A DNA stretch of 41,653 bases from Paenibacillus taihuensis. Its GTDB lineage: Bacteria; Bacillota; Bacilli; Paenibacillales; Paenibacillaceae. This document shows, piece by piece, positions 1-8,565 of the stretch. Position 1 is the first letter of the stretch. Every line of letters begins with the position of its first letter. The translations under genes were made by a program, and so were the position numbers. Where the stretch lies: the NCBI RefSeq assembly GCF_003386535.1, contig NZ_QTTN01000052.1, positions 1 to 41,653 of the forward strand, in the 5' to 3' direction. Under the pieces are notes generated by a model. It saw nothing but the letters and a program-made list of their open reading frames with translations. It did no database searches and was not told where the DNA came from.

Positions 1-300
1 TCACAAGATAAAGCGAGAGAAAGACATCCGCAAATACACGGTCCCGGCTCGCGGCAGCAGCAAGTTTGCAACACTGTATTCACGTCGCACAGCTGTCGAG
101 CGTGTATTTGCCTATTTAAAAAGCTACTTTGGACTAACGGGAACGCGCAAACGCAAAAAGCGGGCCTTCGTTGAGATGGACCTTACTTGTCTGACCTACA
201 CATTATGCAAGTTCGCCCTTGATAAACTGAACCAAGAATTGAGAAGGACACGCTGTGCAGCCTGATTTTTTTTAAAATCCTTGGGTTTTGAGTGAGTGCT
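1..300 (+). mobile_element. Right end of an insertion sequence (partial)
   Basis: The transposase 3' end lies here, followed by about 115 bases without a gene (266-383) before the helicase terminator. The element must end somewhere in that gap. I could not identify its terminal inverted repeat or target duplication because the other end is outside the window, so the boundary is approximate. Confidence 0.5.
2..265 (+). CDS. DDE transposase, C-terminal fragment (5' end outside window)
   Basis: The open frame runs from the window edge to a TGA at 263-265 and encodes about 87 residues. It contains SRRTAVERVFAYLKSYFGL, the C-terminal E-containing region (R-x-x-x-E-R-x-F/K) typical of DDE transposases of the IS4/IS5 superfamily. 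The Glu of VER is the likely third catalytic acidic residue. A basic KRKKRAF stretch and a hydrophobic tail follow. Only the 3' end is visible, so intactness and exact IS family cannot be judged. It does not look like the continuation of the transposase at the other end of the window, whose N-terminus resembles a different IS4-type group. Moderately sure of transposase, unsure of family. Confidence 0.75.
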   Translation, partial: HKIKREKDIRKYTVPARGSSKFATLYSRRTAVERVFAYLKSYFGLTGTRKRKKRAFVEMDLTCLTYTLCKFALDKLNQELRRTRCAA

Positions 301-383
301 ACCTAGCGATCATAGACTTATGAAATTGACTCTTTATCCAATATATCTTTCGACTAGTAGCCGTAGCTTGCTTCATTCGAAAT

Positions 384-420
384 AAAAAAAGCCAAGAGTG
401 CAACTCGCCACACCCTCGGC
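384..420 (-). terminator. Rho-independent terminator of the DEAD-box helicase gene
   Basis: On the minus strand, bases 420-411 pair with 400-391 in a 10-bp stem with two G-U pairs. A run of seven T follows (complement of 384-390). It lies 16 bases past the helicase stop codon. Confidence 0.85.
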
Positions 421-435
421 ATTTTCCTATGATAT

Positions 436-1875
436 TTACTTCTCCTCGCCCTGCTGCTTCGCCTTCAGCCACTTCGGCGCGCCTTTGTTCTTGCGCTCGC
501 GTTCCTGCTCGCGCTTCGACTTCGTCGGCTTCGCCGCTGCTCTCGCGCCTGCGGCTGCACCAGCGCCGGCTATCGCGCGGCCAGCACCGGCCGCGCCAGC
601 ACCGCTCGGCCGGCCGGCGCCTTCGCTCGCGCGCGGCGCGCTTCCCGCCGCCGCGCTGCGCGGGCTCGCCGGCGCAGCCGCGCGTGCCGGCGCCGCCGGA
701 CGCGCACTGCCGCTGCCGCCGCGGCCAAAGTCGCGGCGCTGCTCTTCGCCGGGATTCCACAGCTTCCCGGCGAACAAGGTCTTCTCCTGCAAGTCGATGC
801 CAAGCTGCTTGCGGAATTTATCCATAATGAACAGCTGGTTCCGCGTCACGATGGAGAAGACTGTGCCTGATTTGCCCATCCGCCCCGTTCGGCCGGAACG
901 GTGAACATAATGATCCGCATCCAGCGCCGGATCGAGATGAACGACCAGCGGCAGGTCGGCGATATCGAGTCCCCGCGCCGCAACATCCGTTGCGAGCAGC
1001 AGCTGGCAGCGTCCATCGCGGAAGCGTGCAAGTGTCGCCGCGCGCCGCTGCTTGTCCGAATCGCCGTACAGCGTCTCAACGGTAAAACCTTCAAATCTCA
1101 GCTTCGCTTCATAATTCGCAATTTCATCGGTGTCATTGATGAACAGCAGCGCCGACTTCGGCTTCAGCATCCGAATGAGCCTTCTCGCCGTATCCACCTT
1201 GTCGCGGCGCTCGCTCACGACAAAATAATGCTCCACTTGCTTGCCCGCATTCTGCTCCGGCGACACATCGATCCGCTGCGGATCGCGCATCCACCGCTCC
1301 TCCACCTCCGCCATTGCCTGCGGACGCGTCGCGGAGAAGAAGGCGATCTGCCGATCGCGCATCATGCCGCGCAGCAGCGTCTCCACCTCAATCGTGGAGC
1401 CGAGGTTAAACACTTGATCCGCCTCGTCGATAATGACGAGCCGGATTTGGTGCAGCTTCAGCTTCCCGGAATTTACGAGCTCGTGAATACGCCCCGGCGT
1501 ACCGACGACGATATGCGGATGAAGCCGCAGCTTCTCCACCTGCCGCTGCATCGACGCGCCGCCGATCAGCTGCTGCGTCTTCACGCCGATCGGTTCGCCG
1601 TAAGTTTCGGCGACCCGGAAGATTTGCATCGCCAGCTCCTGCGTCGGCGCCAGCACCATCACCTGCACGGCCTGGTTCATTACATCCACGCGCTCAATCG
1701 CCGGCAGCATATACGCGAGCGTCTTGCCCGTACCCGTCTGTGACTTCGCGGACACATCATGTCCTTCCATCAGCACTGGAATTGTAGCCGTCTGAACCGG
1801 AGTAGGCGTCTCGATCTTGTTTCCTTTCAATGCTTCAATTAGCTGCGGCTGCAGCTTCAATGTTTCCCATGTCAC
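436..1875 (-). CDS. DEAD-box ATP-dependent RNA helicase with Ala/Gly/Pro-rich tail
   Basis: A two-domain superfamily 2 RNA helicase that would unwind structured RNA using ATP, probably in ribosome assembly or cold adaptation. Numbering from the upstream TTG at 1884, the motifs are AKSQTGTGKT (46-55, Walker A), PTQELA (80-85), TPGR (129-132), DEAD (153-156), SAT (184-186) and HRSGRTGR (328-335). The core ends near residue 385. Residues 388-452 form a tail of almost only Ala, Gly, Pro, Ser and Arg, and 454-482 are strongly basic, a likely RNA-binding extension. GTG at 1875 is preferred because AGGAG lies 11 bases upstream, while the TTG at 1884 is only 2 bases from it. It follows the SDR gene by 30 bases and may be co-transcribed with it. 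It resembles Bacillus YfmL/CshB-type helicases, but the paralogue is not certain. Confidence 0.93.
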   Translation of the reverse strand: MTWETLKLQPQLIEALKGNKIETPTPVQTATIPVLMEGHDVSAKSQTGTGKTLAYMLPAIERVDVMNQAVQVMVLAPTQELAMQIFRVAETYGEPIGVKTQQLIGGASMQRQVEKLRLHPHIVVGTPGRIHELVNSGKLKLHQIRLVIIDEADQVFNLGSTIEVETLLRGMMRDRQIAFFSATRPQAMAEVEERWMRDPQRIDVSPEQNAGKQVEHYFVVSERRDKVDTARRLIRMLKPKSALLFINDTDEIANYEAKLRFEGFTVETLYGDSDKQRRAATLARFRDGRCQLLLATDVAARGLDIADLPLVVHLDPALDADHYVHRSGRTGRMGKSGTVFSIVTRNQLFIMDKFRKQLGIDLQEKTLFAGKLWNPGEEQRRDFGRGGSGSARPAAPARAAAPASPRSAAAGSAPRASEGAGRPSGAGAAGAGRAIAGAGAAAGARAAAKPTKSKREQERERKNKGAPKWLKAKQQGEEK

Positions 1876-1905
1876 TCTTATCAATTCTCCTCATGTAGCA
1901 GCGTC

Positions 1906-2679
1906 CTATTTGCGGTTCAACCATCGGCCTGCGATACGATCTGCCAGCCTCGGGAACAAACCATAAAGCTTAATGCCAACAGAAGCCGACAGCGGCAAAT
2001 CCACCTCCGGCGTTCTGCGTTTAATCATTTGTACAATCGCTTTCGCAACCCGCTCAGGCGTCAGCATGTAGCCGCGAACATTGTTCGCGTACGTACCTTC
2101 AGGGTCGGCTGTATGTAAGAAAGGCGTATCAATCGGTCCCGGATTAATCGCCGAAACAACGATATTCATCGGTGCAAGCTCTGTCCGCATTGCATTCGTC
2201 AAGCCAAGAACGGCATGCTTCGTGGCCGCGTAACCCGATGATTTCGCAGTGCTCAGCTTGCCTGCCATCGAGGCGACATTAATAATATGGCCGCCGCCTT
2301 GCCTCTGCATAATCGGCAGTACCGCTTTGCTGCAGCGAACGATGCCCATATAATTCGTGTCCATCATCTCCGCGAAACGCTCCACCGGCGCATCCGCAAA
2401 ATGCTCAAACACTCCATAGCCGGCATTGTTCAGCAGTACATCAATGCGACCATAATCCTGCGTCACCTGATTCATAACCGCAACAATTTCGTCAAAATTC
2501 GTTACATCCAGCTTATAGCATCCATACGTACTAGTAAGGGAGGATGCCATTTGCTCGAGCTTATCGAGCCTGCGACCGGTTATGATCGGGATCGCGCCTG
2601 AAGCCGCTAGCAGCCGCGCCGTTTCAGCGCCAATGCCGCTTGCCGCGCCGGTAATCAGTACAATTTTCCCATGCAACAA
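1906..2679 (-). CDS. Short-chain dehydrogenase/reductase (SDR) family oxidoreductase
   Basis: A classical SDR with a Rossmann fold and NAD(P) as cofactor. The N-terminal TGAASGIG is the glycine-rich dinucleotide motif, NNAGYG is the structural NNAG motif, and the catalytic set is a Ser in the INVASMAGK stretch followed by YAATK (Tyr and Lys). The C-terminal part has the NPGPIDTPF signature. Substrate cannot be told from sequence. The start is one of two adjacent TTG codons (2677-2679 or 2674-2676), placed 5-8 bases after AGGTGA. A longer in-frame start at 2727 lacks a ribosome-binding site. The length of about 257 residues is normal for the family. A weakly hydrophobic C-terminus (LPLSASVGIKLYGLFPRLAD) might associate with membrane. 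Confidence 0.92.
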   Translation of the reverse strand: MLHGKIVLITGAASGIGAETARLLAASGAIPIITGRRLDKLEQMASSLTSTYGCYKLDVTNFDEIVAVMNQVTQDYGRIDVLLNNAGYGVFEHFADAPVERFAEMMDTNYMGIVRCSKAVLPIMQRQGGGHIINVASMAGKLSTAKSSGYAATKHAVLGLTNAMRTELAPMNIVVSAINPGPIDTPFLHTADPEGTYANNVRGYMLTPERVAKAIVQMIKRRTPEVDLPLSASVGIKLYGLFPRLADRIAGRWLNRK

Positions 2680-2743
2680 TCGAATCACCTTAACTTTCAG
2701 TTTACTGCAACAGGTGCAAATAGGCAAAATAAGCCCAAATACG

Positions 2744-2764
2744 AAAAAAAGCTCCCCCGGGAGC
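2744..2764 (-). terminator. Rho-independent terminator of cheX-like gene
   Basis: On the minus strand the short GC-rich hairpin GCTCCCGGGGGAGC (2764-2751) is followed by seven T. It lies 10 bases downstream of the CheX stop. Confidence 0.85.
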
Positions 2765-2774
2765 TTGACTCGTG

Positions 2775-3236
2775 TTACGATGCAATTAGTACTTGAATAT
2801 CAAGTTCGCCAATGCCTTCCATAATGAGCGGTATCGTTAACGCCTTCGAAGCGTTGAAGCCTGCGGTTTGTGCGGAATGCAGAACCTTCGGTGGTGTAAT
2901 GTCGACCCGTACGCCTTGGTTGAATAACATCGTGCTGGCATTGCCGCTGATCATATTGCCAAGCTCAGAGATCGCGCTTTTACCCATTTCATCCATCTCT
3001 GAAATCACGAATCCGCCCATCATCGCCGATACCATCTTGAGCGCTACTTCCTCGCTTAAGCCAAATACGATATCGCCGTTCATTTGGCCATTTATACCGA
3101 TTTGAATCCATATGTAGTTTTCTACAAACTTAATCTCTTTGACGCCGAGTTGGCCCGTTGAAGGCTTGACCTGAATTAATTGTTCTATGACGACTTTGGC
3201 GGACTCTAGGAAGGGATTAATGTATTCGGCCTTCAT
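2775..3236 (-). CDS. cheX: Chemotaxis protein CheX (CheY-P phosphatase family)
   Basis: At 153 residues this matches the CheX/CheC-type phosphatases that dephosphorylate CheY-P to reset the chemotaxis response. The family motif (E-x3-N) is visible in SAISELGNMISGNA, where the Glu and the Asn two turns later would be catalytic. A preceding acidic stretch (SEMDEMGK) and a C-terminal beta-rich half fit the fold. It stands alone with its own terminator, away from any che operon, as in several Paenibacillus-type genomes. The ATG at 3234-3236 is preceded by AAAGGGG about 12 bases upstream, a somewhat distant Shine-Dalgarno. No SigD-type promoter was recognised. Confidence 0.88.
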   Translation of the reverse strand: MKAEYINPFLESAKVVIEQLIQVKPSTGQLGVKEIKFVENYIWIQIGINGQMNGDIVFGLSEEVALKMVSAMMGGFVISEMDEMGKSAISELGNMISGNASTMLFNQGVRVDITPPKVLHSAQTAGFNASKALTIPLIMEGIGELDIQVLIAS

Positions 3237-3388
3237 TTGGGTGTAGCGCCCCTTTTCGACTTAATTCGATTGCATTCATCTTTAATCGATTATACAAGAT
3301 TAGCTAGGTCAAGTATACTACTCAATTCGTGCAATATTTTAAAGATTTCAAGTGATTCCTCAACAATAGAGTCCTTAGGAGGATTGAC

Positions 3389-4387
3389 GTGCCGAATATT
3401 TGGACGCATTTCTTATTCGGGCAGAAGTGCCTGCAGGAGCTCGGAGAAGCAGAACTGATCGCTTCACCGCACCTGGAACGAATGTTTAATATGGGCTGTC
3501 AAGGCCCTGATTTTCTGTTCTACCATAACTTCCTGCCTTGGAAGAAAGATACCCGCATGAGCTTGCTAGGTTCGGAAATGCATCAGCATCACTGCGGCGA
3601 AGTTATTATGGATATGCTTGATACACTGGAAGGACAAGCAGCGCCCCAATCGAAACAGCAATTTGCGCTCGTCTATGCGCTTGGCTTCTTGCTGCATCAC
3701 CTGCTGGACCGTGTGATGCATCCATACGTATTTAGCAGATCCGGCTCACGCAAATGGGATCACCAGCGGTTCGAAATTATGATGGATACGCTGATCGTAC
3801 GAAAGCTCCGTGGTGTCGAAACGTGGAAAACCGAGGTTTGGAAGGATATCGATATTCGCGGCGAGCTGCCGCCGCTTATCGTCAATGCATTTGAACAAAT
3901 CGCAGCTGTCCATTATCCTGCGCTTGCCGCGAGAATTCGCCGTGAGGATTGGCGAGATGCGATGCTTGACATGATCGGTGCGCAGCGGCTATTTTATGAT
4001 CCGACTGGCATAAAACGACTGCTTACATTGGGCCAAATTGAACCGTTCGTCTTTAGACGCGAGCTGCCTGCGCTGGATATACTGAACGAAACTCATCGTC
4101 CGTGGCTTGATCCAACCGACGGACAAACCTTACATACCGAGAGCGTATGGGACTTGTGGGACATCGCTCTGGAGGAAGCAATTCCGGTCGTCCGCGCTGT
4201 CCTTGTGTGGCTCCGCGCTGAAGATTCCTCGCAGCAGGAGTTGAATCGCGAAGCGCCTTCCCGCAACCAGCTTCGCGAAGCGGCAGCCCTGCTAATCGGG
4301 AACCGCTCCTACGAAACCGGGCTTCCTTGCGAAAGCAATGCCACCATTCAATATGAGGACCCGATCTGGCCGTCGTTGTCGCTATGA
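3389..4387 (+). CDS. Zinc-dependent phospholipase C-like protein
   Basis: A 332-residue protein of the zinc-dependent phospholipase C/S1-P1 nuclease-like fold. The N-terminus has W-T-H (IWTHFLFG) and GCQGPDFLFY, whose His and Asp would bind zinc. LLHHLLDRVMHPY supplies the HHxxD...H cluster. There is no signal peptide, so unlike secreted phospholipases it should act in the cytoplasm, and its true substrate is unknown. The start is GTG at 3389 with AGGAGG seven bases upstream. The gene converges on the HRDC gene and their stop codons overlap by 6 bases. Homologues in spore formers are usually annotated only as 'zinc dependent phospholipase C family protein'. Confidence 0.82.
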   Translation: MPNIWTHFLFGQKCLQELGEAELIASPHLERMFNMGCQGPDFLFYHNFLPWKKDTRMSLLGSEMHQHHCGEVIMDMLDTLEGQAAPQSKQQFALVYALGFLLHHLLDRVMHPYVFSRSGSRKWDHQRFEIMMDTLIVRKLRGVETWKTEVWKDIDIRGELPPLIVNAFEQIAAVHYPALAARIRREDWRDAMLDMIGAQRLFYDPTGIKRLLTLGQIEPFVFRRELPALDILNETHRPWLDPTDGQTLHTESVWDLWDIALEEAIPVVRAVLVWLRAEDSSQQELNREAPSRNQLREAAALLIGNRSYETGLPCESNATIQYEDPIWPSLSL

Positions 4388-5392
4388 CACTTGATCGCTC
4401 TTCGTCCGGCGGTAACGAAGCCGCAATAGCCGCAGCCGGTCGTAGAGCTGGTCAATCGACTTGCCTCTTCCTTGCATCATTTCCTCGCCGTAAACCTGAT
4501 TCAGTACCGGCTTCAAGTATCGATCCCCGACTGTGAGCAGCGCATCCCATAATTGCTGCTGCTCCGATGGCGGGACGTCGCGCAGCTCTTTCTCAATCAG
4601 AGGCTCAATATCGTAGCCCTCTGTCTCCAGCTTCTCAATCCGGTCCATCAGATCTCTTCTCGGAAGTTCCACCTCAATCAGCAGCTCGTCAATCGTTTTG
4701 CCTTCTGCAATTGCCTGCAGCAGCGCACGTTTCTGATTCTGCCGGTCCATCTGCGCCTTATACTTATTCTCCTTCTGCTTGTAGATCCAGCCCGTAAACT
4801 GCTTTGGGTCGAGCGATTCCGCCACCCAATCAAGCGGAAAAGACGTCTGGCGCTCGAACTTGCGGGTAATCGCCAGCACCTCTTCACCATATGTCGCCTG
4901 CTTGGACTCGCCCCAGCCGGGAATTTGCAGCAGCTCTTCCGCCTGCTGCGGAACGTAGCTGCTAATCATCCAGAGCATCCGATTCGTCGCGACGAGGTAG
5001 GCGGATTTCTTGGCTGCCACCGCTGTCCGCCTGCGCCAATCGCGCAGCTCTTCGAAGATGGCTTCATTCGGGTTCGTCTCTCCGTAGCATTGAATCATCG
5101 AGAACAGACTGCCGTTCTCGTCCAAGCTGCGGCGCTCGTCCAGCATCCCATCTATCAGCGGCGCATAGCCTTCTCCCATGCGAACCGCAACGCCGTGGCG
5201 AAATGACGTCATCATTTCTTCCCATGACCCGCCTTCGAACCAGACAAATTGCTCATCCGTCCGCGAATCATTGGACGAGCCTGTCCAAATGACGGACCAT
5301 ACCCCATTTTGCTCACAGATGGATAACTGAGCTTGCTCCACACCGCGATCTGTTCCCGCTTTCTCAAACGTGTTCAAAAATACGACCTGCAT
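4382..5392 (-). CDS. HRDC-domain protein with C-terminal helicase-type helix-turn-helix
   Basis: A 336-residue protein. Residues about 110-180 form an HRDC domain, a helical nucleic-acid-binding module known from RecQ and RNase D (LRDWRRRTA...NRMLWMIS...IPGWGESKQATYGEEVL). Residues about 222-275 (GKTIDELLIEVELPRRDLMDRI) look like the helix-turn-helix found at RecQ/YpbB C-termini. No helicase or nuclease motors are present, so it is probably an accessory nucleic-acid-binding protein of unknown role. ATG at 5392 is chosen because GGAGGTG precedes it by seven bases; the longer frame to 5524 has no such site and would run through the upstream hairpin. A terminator-like hairpin sits about 75 bases upstream in its leader. 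Confidence 0.82.
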   Translation of the reverse strand: MQVVFLNTFEKAGTDRGVEQAQLSICEQNGVWSVIWTGSSNDSRTDEQFVWFEGGSWEEMMTSFRHGVAVRMGEGYAPLIDGMLDERRSLDENGSLFSMIQCYGETNPNEAIFEELRDWRRRTAVAAKKSAYLVATNRMLWMISSYVPQQAEELLQIPGWGESKQATYGEEVLAITRKFERQTSFPLDWVAESLDPKQFTGWIYKQKENKYKAQMDRQNQKRALLQAIAEGKTIDELLIEVELPRRDLMDRIEKLETEGYDIEPLIEKELRDVPPSEQQQLWDALLTVGDRYLKPVLNQVYGEEMMQGRGKSIDQLYDRLRLLRLRYRRTKSDQVS

Positions 5393-5464
5393 GCAGGCAC
5401 ACCTCCGTATAGTTGTATCATCTCGGGTAGCGTAAGGTGCCATTACACGGCTGGAACCGTACAA

Positions 5465-5511
5465 CAAAAAAAAAGCACCCCTAACGCCAGTAAACTGGCG
5501 AAAGAGGTGCT
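5465..5511 (-). terminator. Terminator-like hairpin upstream of the HRDC gene (possible attenuator)
   Basis: On the minus strand an outer stem AGCACC/GGTGCT (5511-5506 with 5479-5474) encloses a perfect inner stem CGCCAG/CTGGCG (5500-5495 with 5490-5485). Nine T follow (5474-5466). Read on the minus strand this is a good intrinsic terminator, but the next gene upstream is divergent. It therefore sits in the leader of the HRDC gene. No run of T exists on the plus strand. Confidence 0.7.
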
Positions 5512-5604
5512 TCCTCACGTACAACGATTTGATTGCTCACATCATAGCATAGCGGGACAACCATGGCAATATCCAATTTTTCCAAATGATGCCGAGCGGT
5601 ATCG

Positions 5605-5634
5605 TTGCCCCTTTCCGAAGAGTGATGCTATGAT
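5605..5634 (+). promoter_or_regulatory. Probable SigA promoter of the DUF3055-type gene
   Basis: -35 TTGCCC (5605-5610) and -10 TATGAT (5629-5634) are separated by 18 bases and lie about 32 bases upstream of the start codon at 5666. The match is 4 of 6 at -35 and 5 of 6 at -10. Confidence 0.6.
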
Positions 5635-5665
5635 AGAGCGAGAAATAAAGGAGGAACGACAGTCG

Positions 5666-5962
5666 ATGCAAATGACGAATTATGATTTTATGTCCGATTC
5701 TACGGAAGATACCTCGACCCGCTTCGTAACGTTCATCACGCCGAACTTGAAACGGTTCGATCTTGCGATTACGACGACGAACCGGTTTTATGGCAAGAAG
5801 CTCATAACGGACCTGCAAATGGGGCGTACCGCAATTATCGGACAAGATGATCTAGACGAGGAAGGCTATCTGGAATTTACATTTAAGCTGACCGAGGAAG
5901 AAGCGGCGGATCTTCGCCAATTTTTAGAATTAGTGGTTGGAACGGTGAATTTTACCGACTAA
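5666..5962 (+). CDS. DUF3055-type small protein
   Basis: A 98-residue acidic soluble protein. The core DTSTRFVTF...RFDLAITTTNRFYGKKLITDLQ and the end DDLDEEGYLEF...LTEEEAADLRQFL match my recollection of the Firmicute DUF3055 family of unknown function. It has no membrane segment or signal peptide. ATG at 5666 follows AAAGGAGG by about 11 bases; the longer frame upstream overlaps the promoter and is not used. It is probably co-transcribed with the small gene that starts 50 bases later and ends at a strong terminator. Confidence 0.8.
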   Translation: MQMTNYDFMSDSTEDTSTRFVTFITPNLKRFDLAITTTNRFYGKKLITDLQMGRTAIIGQDDLDEEGYLEFTFKLTEEEAADLRQFLELVVGTVNFTD

Positions 5963-6012
5963 TCCCGGGTACACTGTGACGGTAAAACAATAGCCGCCAT
6001 CAGGAGGTACCT

Positions 6013-6273
6013 ATGTTTAATGATAATCGCCCGCCCTATTCTGACTTGAAAACGGTCGAATCCCAGCGCAATGACCTTGCCGCAGAAGAGTTTCCCGATG
6101 GTTCTTACGGCTCTAACCGGGTCCAAGCCGAGTCGCTGAGCACGAACAGGCCTTGGCGGATCGAACAACGTTCCCCGAACCGGTTCGACTACGAGAATCA
6201 TGAGCTTCATGCAGGCATAGAGCGTGATTATCCAGGTGATGACACCTACCCGGATGCTATGGATGAACCGTGA
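6013..6273 (+). CDS. Small hydrophilic protein of unknown function
   Basis: An 86-residue, polar and acidic protein with no hydrophobic segment; many Asn, Asp, Glu, Arg and Pro suggest it is largely disordered. AGGAGGTACCT immediately precedes the ATG, and a strong terminator follows the stop by about 40 bases, so it is very likely expressed. It lies 50 bases after the DUF3055-type gene in the same direction. I do not recognise the family. Such short disordered proteins in Paenibacillus-type genomes are often spore- or stress-associated, but nothing in the sequence shows that. Confidence 0.7.
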   Translation: MFNDNRPPYSDLKTVESQRNDLAAEEFPDGSYGSNRVQAESLSTNRPWRIEQRSPNRFDYENHELHAGIERDYPGDDTYPDAMDEP

Positions 6274-6310
6274 CCACCGCATATAGACAAAGCTGAGCTT
6301 TGCGATAATA

Positions 6311-6341
6311 AAACCGTTTGGCACCTGCCAAACGGTTTTTT
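6311..6341 (+). terminator. Rho-independent terminator
   Basis: A perfect 12-bp stem (6311-6322 with 6327-6338) with a four-base loop, ending in a T run. It terminates the DUF3055/small-protein unit. The A run on the other side means it could also work on the minus strand. Confidence 0.9.
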
Positions 6342-6427
6342 CTATGCTATGACACTTCGCGATATAAGTTGAGGCATGTACCTAAACATGGTAACATCGT
6401 GTTGAAAAATGGACGGAGGATGCCGAC

Positions 6428-6969
6428 ATGCCGAAAACGATCTTAGTGGTGGAGGATCAACAAGTACTTCGGGAAATTATGAAGGAGTATTTGGTCGATG
6501 AAGGAAAGTCCGCCGTCCCGATTCTAATGCTGACATCCGCTCCGACGAAGACGATACGCTGCTCGGATTTGAGCTTGGCGCGGACGATTATGTGATCAAG
6601 CCGTGCAGCCCTCCTATCCTGCAGGCTCGGGCCAAACGGCTGCTTGGCAATCGGCAAATCCTCGATGCGGGAGATACGTTATCTGGAGGAGGCATTACGC
6701 TCCATCTTCCTTCCAGAACGGTCACGCTCGATGGCAAGCCTTGCAGCTTAACGCATACAGAGTTCGAACTATTAGCTTGTTTGCTTCGGAACAAAGGCAT
6801 CATCCTAACGAGAGATCAGTTGATTACGAAAATATGGGGCTATGATTTTGACGGGGACGATCGTACGCTCAGCAGTCATATCCGAAATTTGCGGTCCAAG
6901 CTGGAAGAGCATGCGGCACACATCGTTACCGTCATTCGGTCAGGCTATAAATTCGAGGAACTCCCATGA
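6428..6969 (+). pseudogene. Broken OmpR-family response regulator
   Basis: The ATG at 6428 has GGACGGAGG upstream and begins a normal receiver (KTILVVEDQQVLREIMKEYL). After VDEG the sequence jumps directly to SAVPILMLTS, so roughly 30 or more codons are missing. The lost part includes the beta-3 strand with the phospho-acceptor Asp. A frameshift then falls near 6535-6550: the first frame stops at 6597, while the receiver end (DDTLLGFELGADDYVIKP) continues in another frame. From there a complete winged-helix DNA-binding domain (GGGITLHLPSRTVTL...LTHTEFELLACLLRNKG...SGYKFEEL) runs to 6969. A translated product from an internal GTG near 6592 would be a DNA-binding domain without a receiver. It overlaps the kinase start by 4 bases, the usual two-component arrangement. 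Confidence 0.85.
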
Positions 6970-8565
6970 GGAAGAGCATCGTCATTAAGCTGTTTCTGAT
7001 GACGGCAAGCCTGTGCACCGTTGTAATCGCGGGCCTCTTCATTGTGCAATCTGTGTTCTTCAAACAAATCTATGTGCAGCAGAAAGTAGGCAGCGTTCAG
7101 AAGACTCTAAGTGCCGCTTCTCATGAAGATGGGAATGCCAAGGATGCGATGACCGCTTTCCGGAACGAACAGCTATTTTATCAAAAATATAATACTTGGA
7201 CCGCTCGCCTGGACTCGCTTGGCAACCTGAAGTATACGGACGATTTCGAGGTCGTAGCTCGATTGGACAACACTGCGGATACCCTCGCCCTCTCCGGCAA
7301 GCCGATCCATATTCCTCTGTATACGGTGATGGAAGTGGAGCAATTAAGTGAGGCCAATCCGCTTCAGCCTGATTTCTTCATCAAGCATTGCCATTGAAGG
7401 CGTCCTGATTAACAATCAGCTATTCCCGCAGAGAATCGGCAGCAGCGCTGCTAATTTGCGGGAGGAGAACCGGCTTGAGAACGAACCGCTCGTTCGCAAG
7501 GAATACGAAGTGGTTCCGAGATTCAATAGTCCGACTGAATATCATGAGCGTTACCCTAGTATTCTCGTGCAAGGCACCGTTACACAAGCACGCGTGCCGA
7601 ATGGAACGAATGAGTCTCGCTACACGAACCATCTGTTCCTGGAACGGATTAAAGCTTTTCAAGCTGACTTGCTTTACGGAGATTTCAGCGCATCAGCGGA
7701 TACCGTAATGAATTACGAAGCAAACAATGTCCCTTACAAAATTGTCGTGAAACGTCTGTCGAATCAGACCGGCAACGATGGATTCCTCATAGCCATGACA
7801 TCGCTCCAGCCCGTTAACGAAGCAGCGATCGTCATGCGCCATTATTACGGTTATATCGCAGCTGCGGCATTGTTGCTCGTCCTGCTCGTCTCCTTCTACT
7901 ATGCCCGCCGCATCGCACGTCCGTTTCTGCGGATGAATGACGCGACGCAGCAAATAGCGGGACTCGACTTCACCGCTCGGATTCCGGTAAACTCCGATGA
8001 CGAAATCGGCAGTTTGTCATGTTCATATCGTCCGGCTGGAGCAGGATATTGCGCAATAGAAAAGGCTGGAGCAGACGCGTAAAGAGTTTATAGCCGGGGT
8101 ATCCCATGAATTGAAAACCCCGCTCAGCGTAATCGAGAGCTGCCTGTATGTGCTGAGAGATAAACCGGACAGTCCGAAACGAGGCTATTATTTCAGTGCG
8201 ATGGAAGATGAAGTGAAGAAGATGGATCTGCTCGTTGCAGACATGCTGGAGCTCGCCAAATATGAATCCGGCACGTACCAAATGGAGCTCTCCCTCTTCC
8301 GCATCGACGTTGTTCTAGCCAAAGTATGTGAGAAGCTGGCCCCAGATATGACAGACAGGCGGCTGCAGCTGCATGCCAGCTTCACCCCTGCCGAGGTTGT
8401 CGCGAACCCGCTTCGTATCGAGCAGGTTATCGTTAACTTCCTGACGAACGCGATTCGTTATACGCCAGAAGGCGAGAGCATTATTGTCTCTATGATCGAG
8501 GAGCAGCCAATACGGAGGAAGGCGTCTTGTTCTATATGGAATTGAATAAAATCGGCAAAACGTAG
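6966..8565 (+). pseudogene. Broken sensor histidine kinase
   Basis: Three reading frames in succession encode one kinase. Frame 1 (6966-7397) holds TM1 (IVIKLFLMTASLCTVVIAGLFIV) and the start of the extracellular sensor region. Frame 2 (about 7348-8082) holds the rest of the sensor, TM2 (YIAAAALLLVLLVSFYYARRI) and the HAMP start. Frame 3 (from about 8050) holds the dimerisation domain with the phospho-acceptor His (GVSHELKTPLSVIES) and the ATPase N-box (NFLTNAIRYTPEG). The ATP-binding G boxes are absent: after IIVSMIEE the sequence jumps into another frame with a kinase-like last strand (EEGVLFYMELNKIGKT) that stops at 8565. At least two frameshifts and one deletion make it non-functional. 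A terminator follows. Confidence 0.87.

Noticed and set aside
901..1743. 280-residue plus-strand open frame
   Set aside because: Antisense to the helicase core; Arg/His/Leu-rich with no family resemblance or start signal.
3260..3320. Promoter for cheX (TATAAT on the minus strand near 3290)
   Set aside because: The -10 is good, but the only TTGACC upstream is 12 bases away, too close, so no confident promoter is called.
5537..5845. 102-residue minus-strand frame that could explain the terminator at 5465-5511
   Set aside because: Antisense to the DUF3055-type gene, without a ribosome-binding site or recognisable motif.
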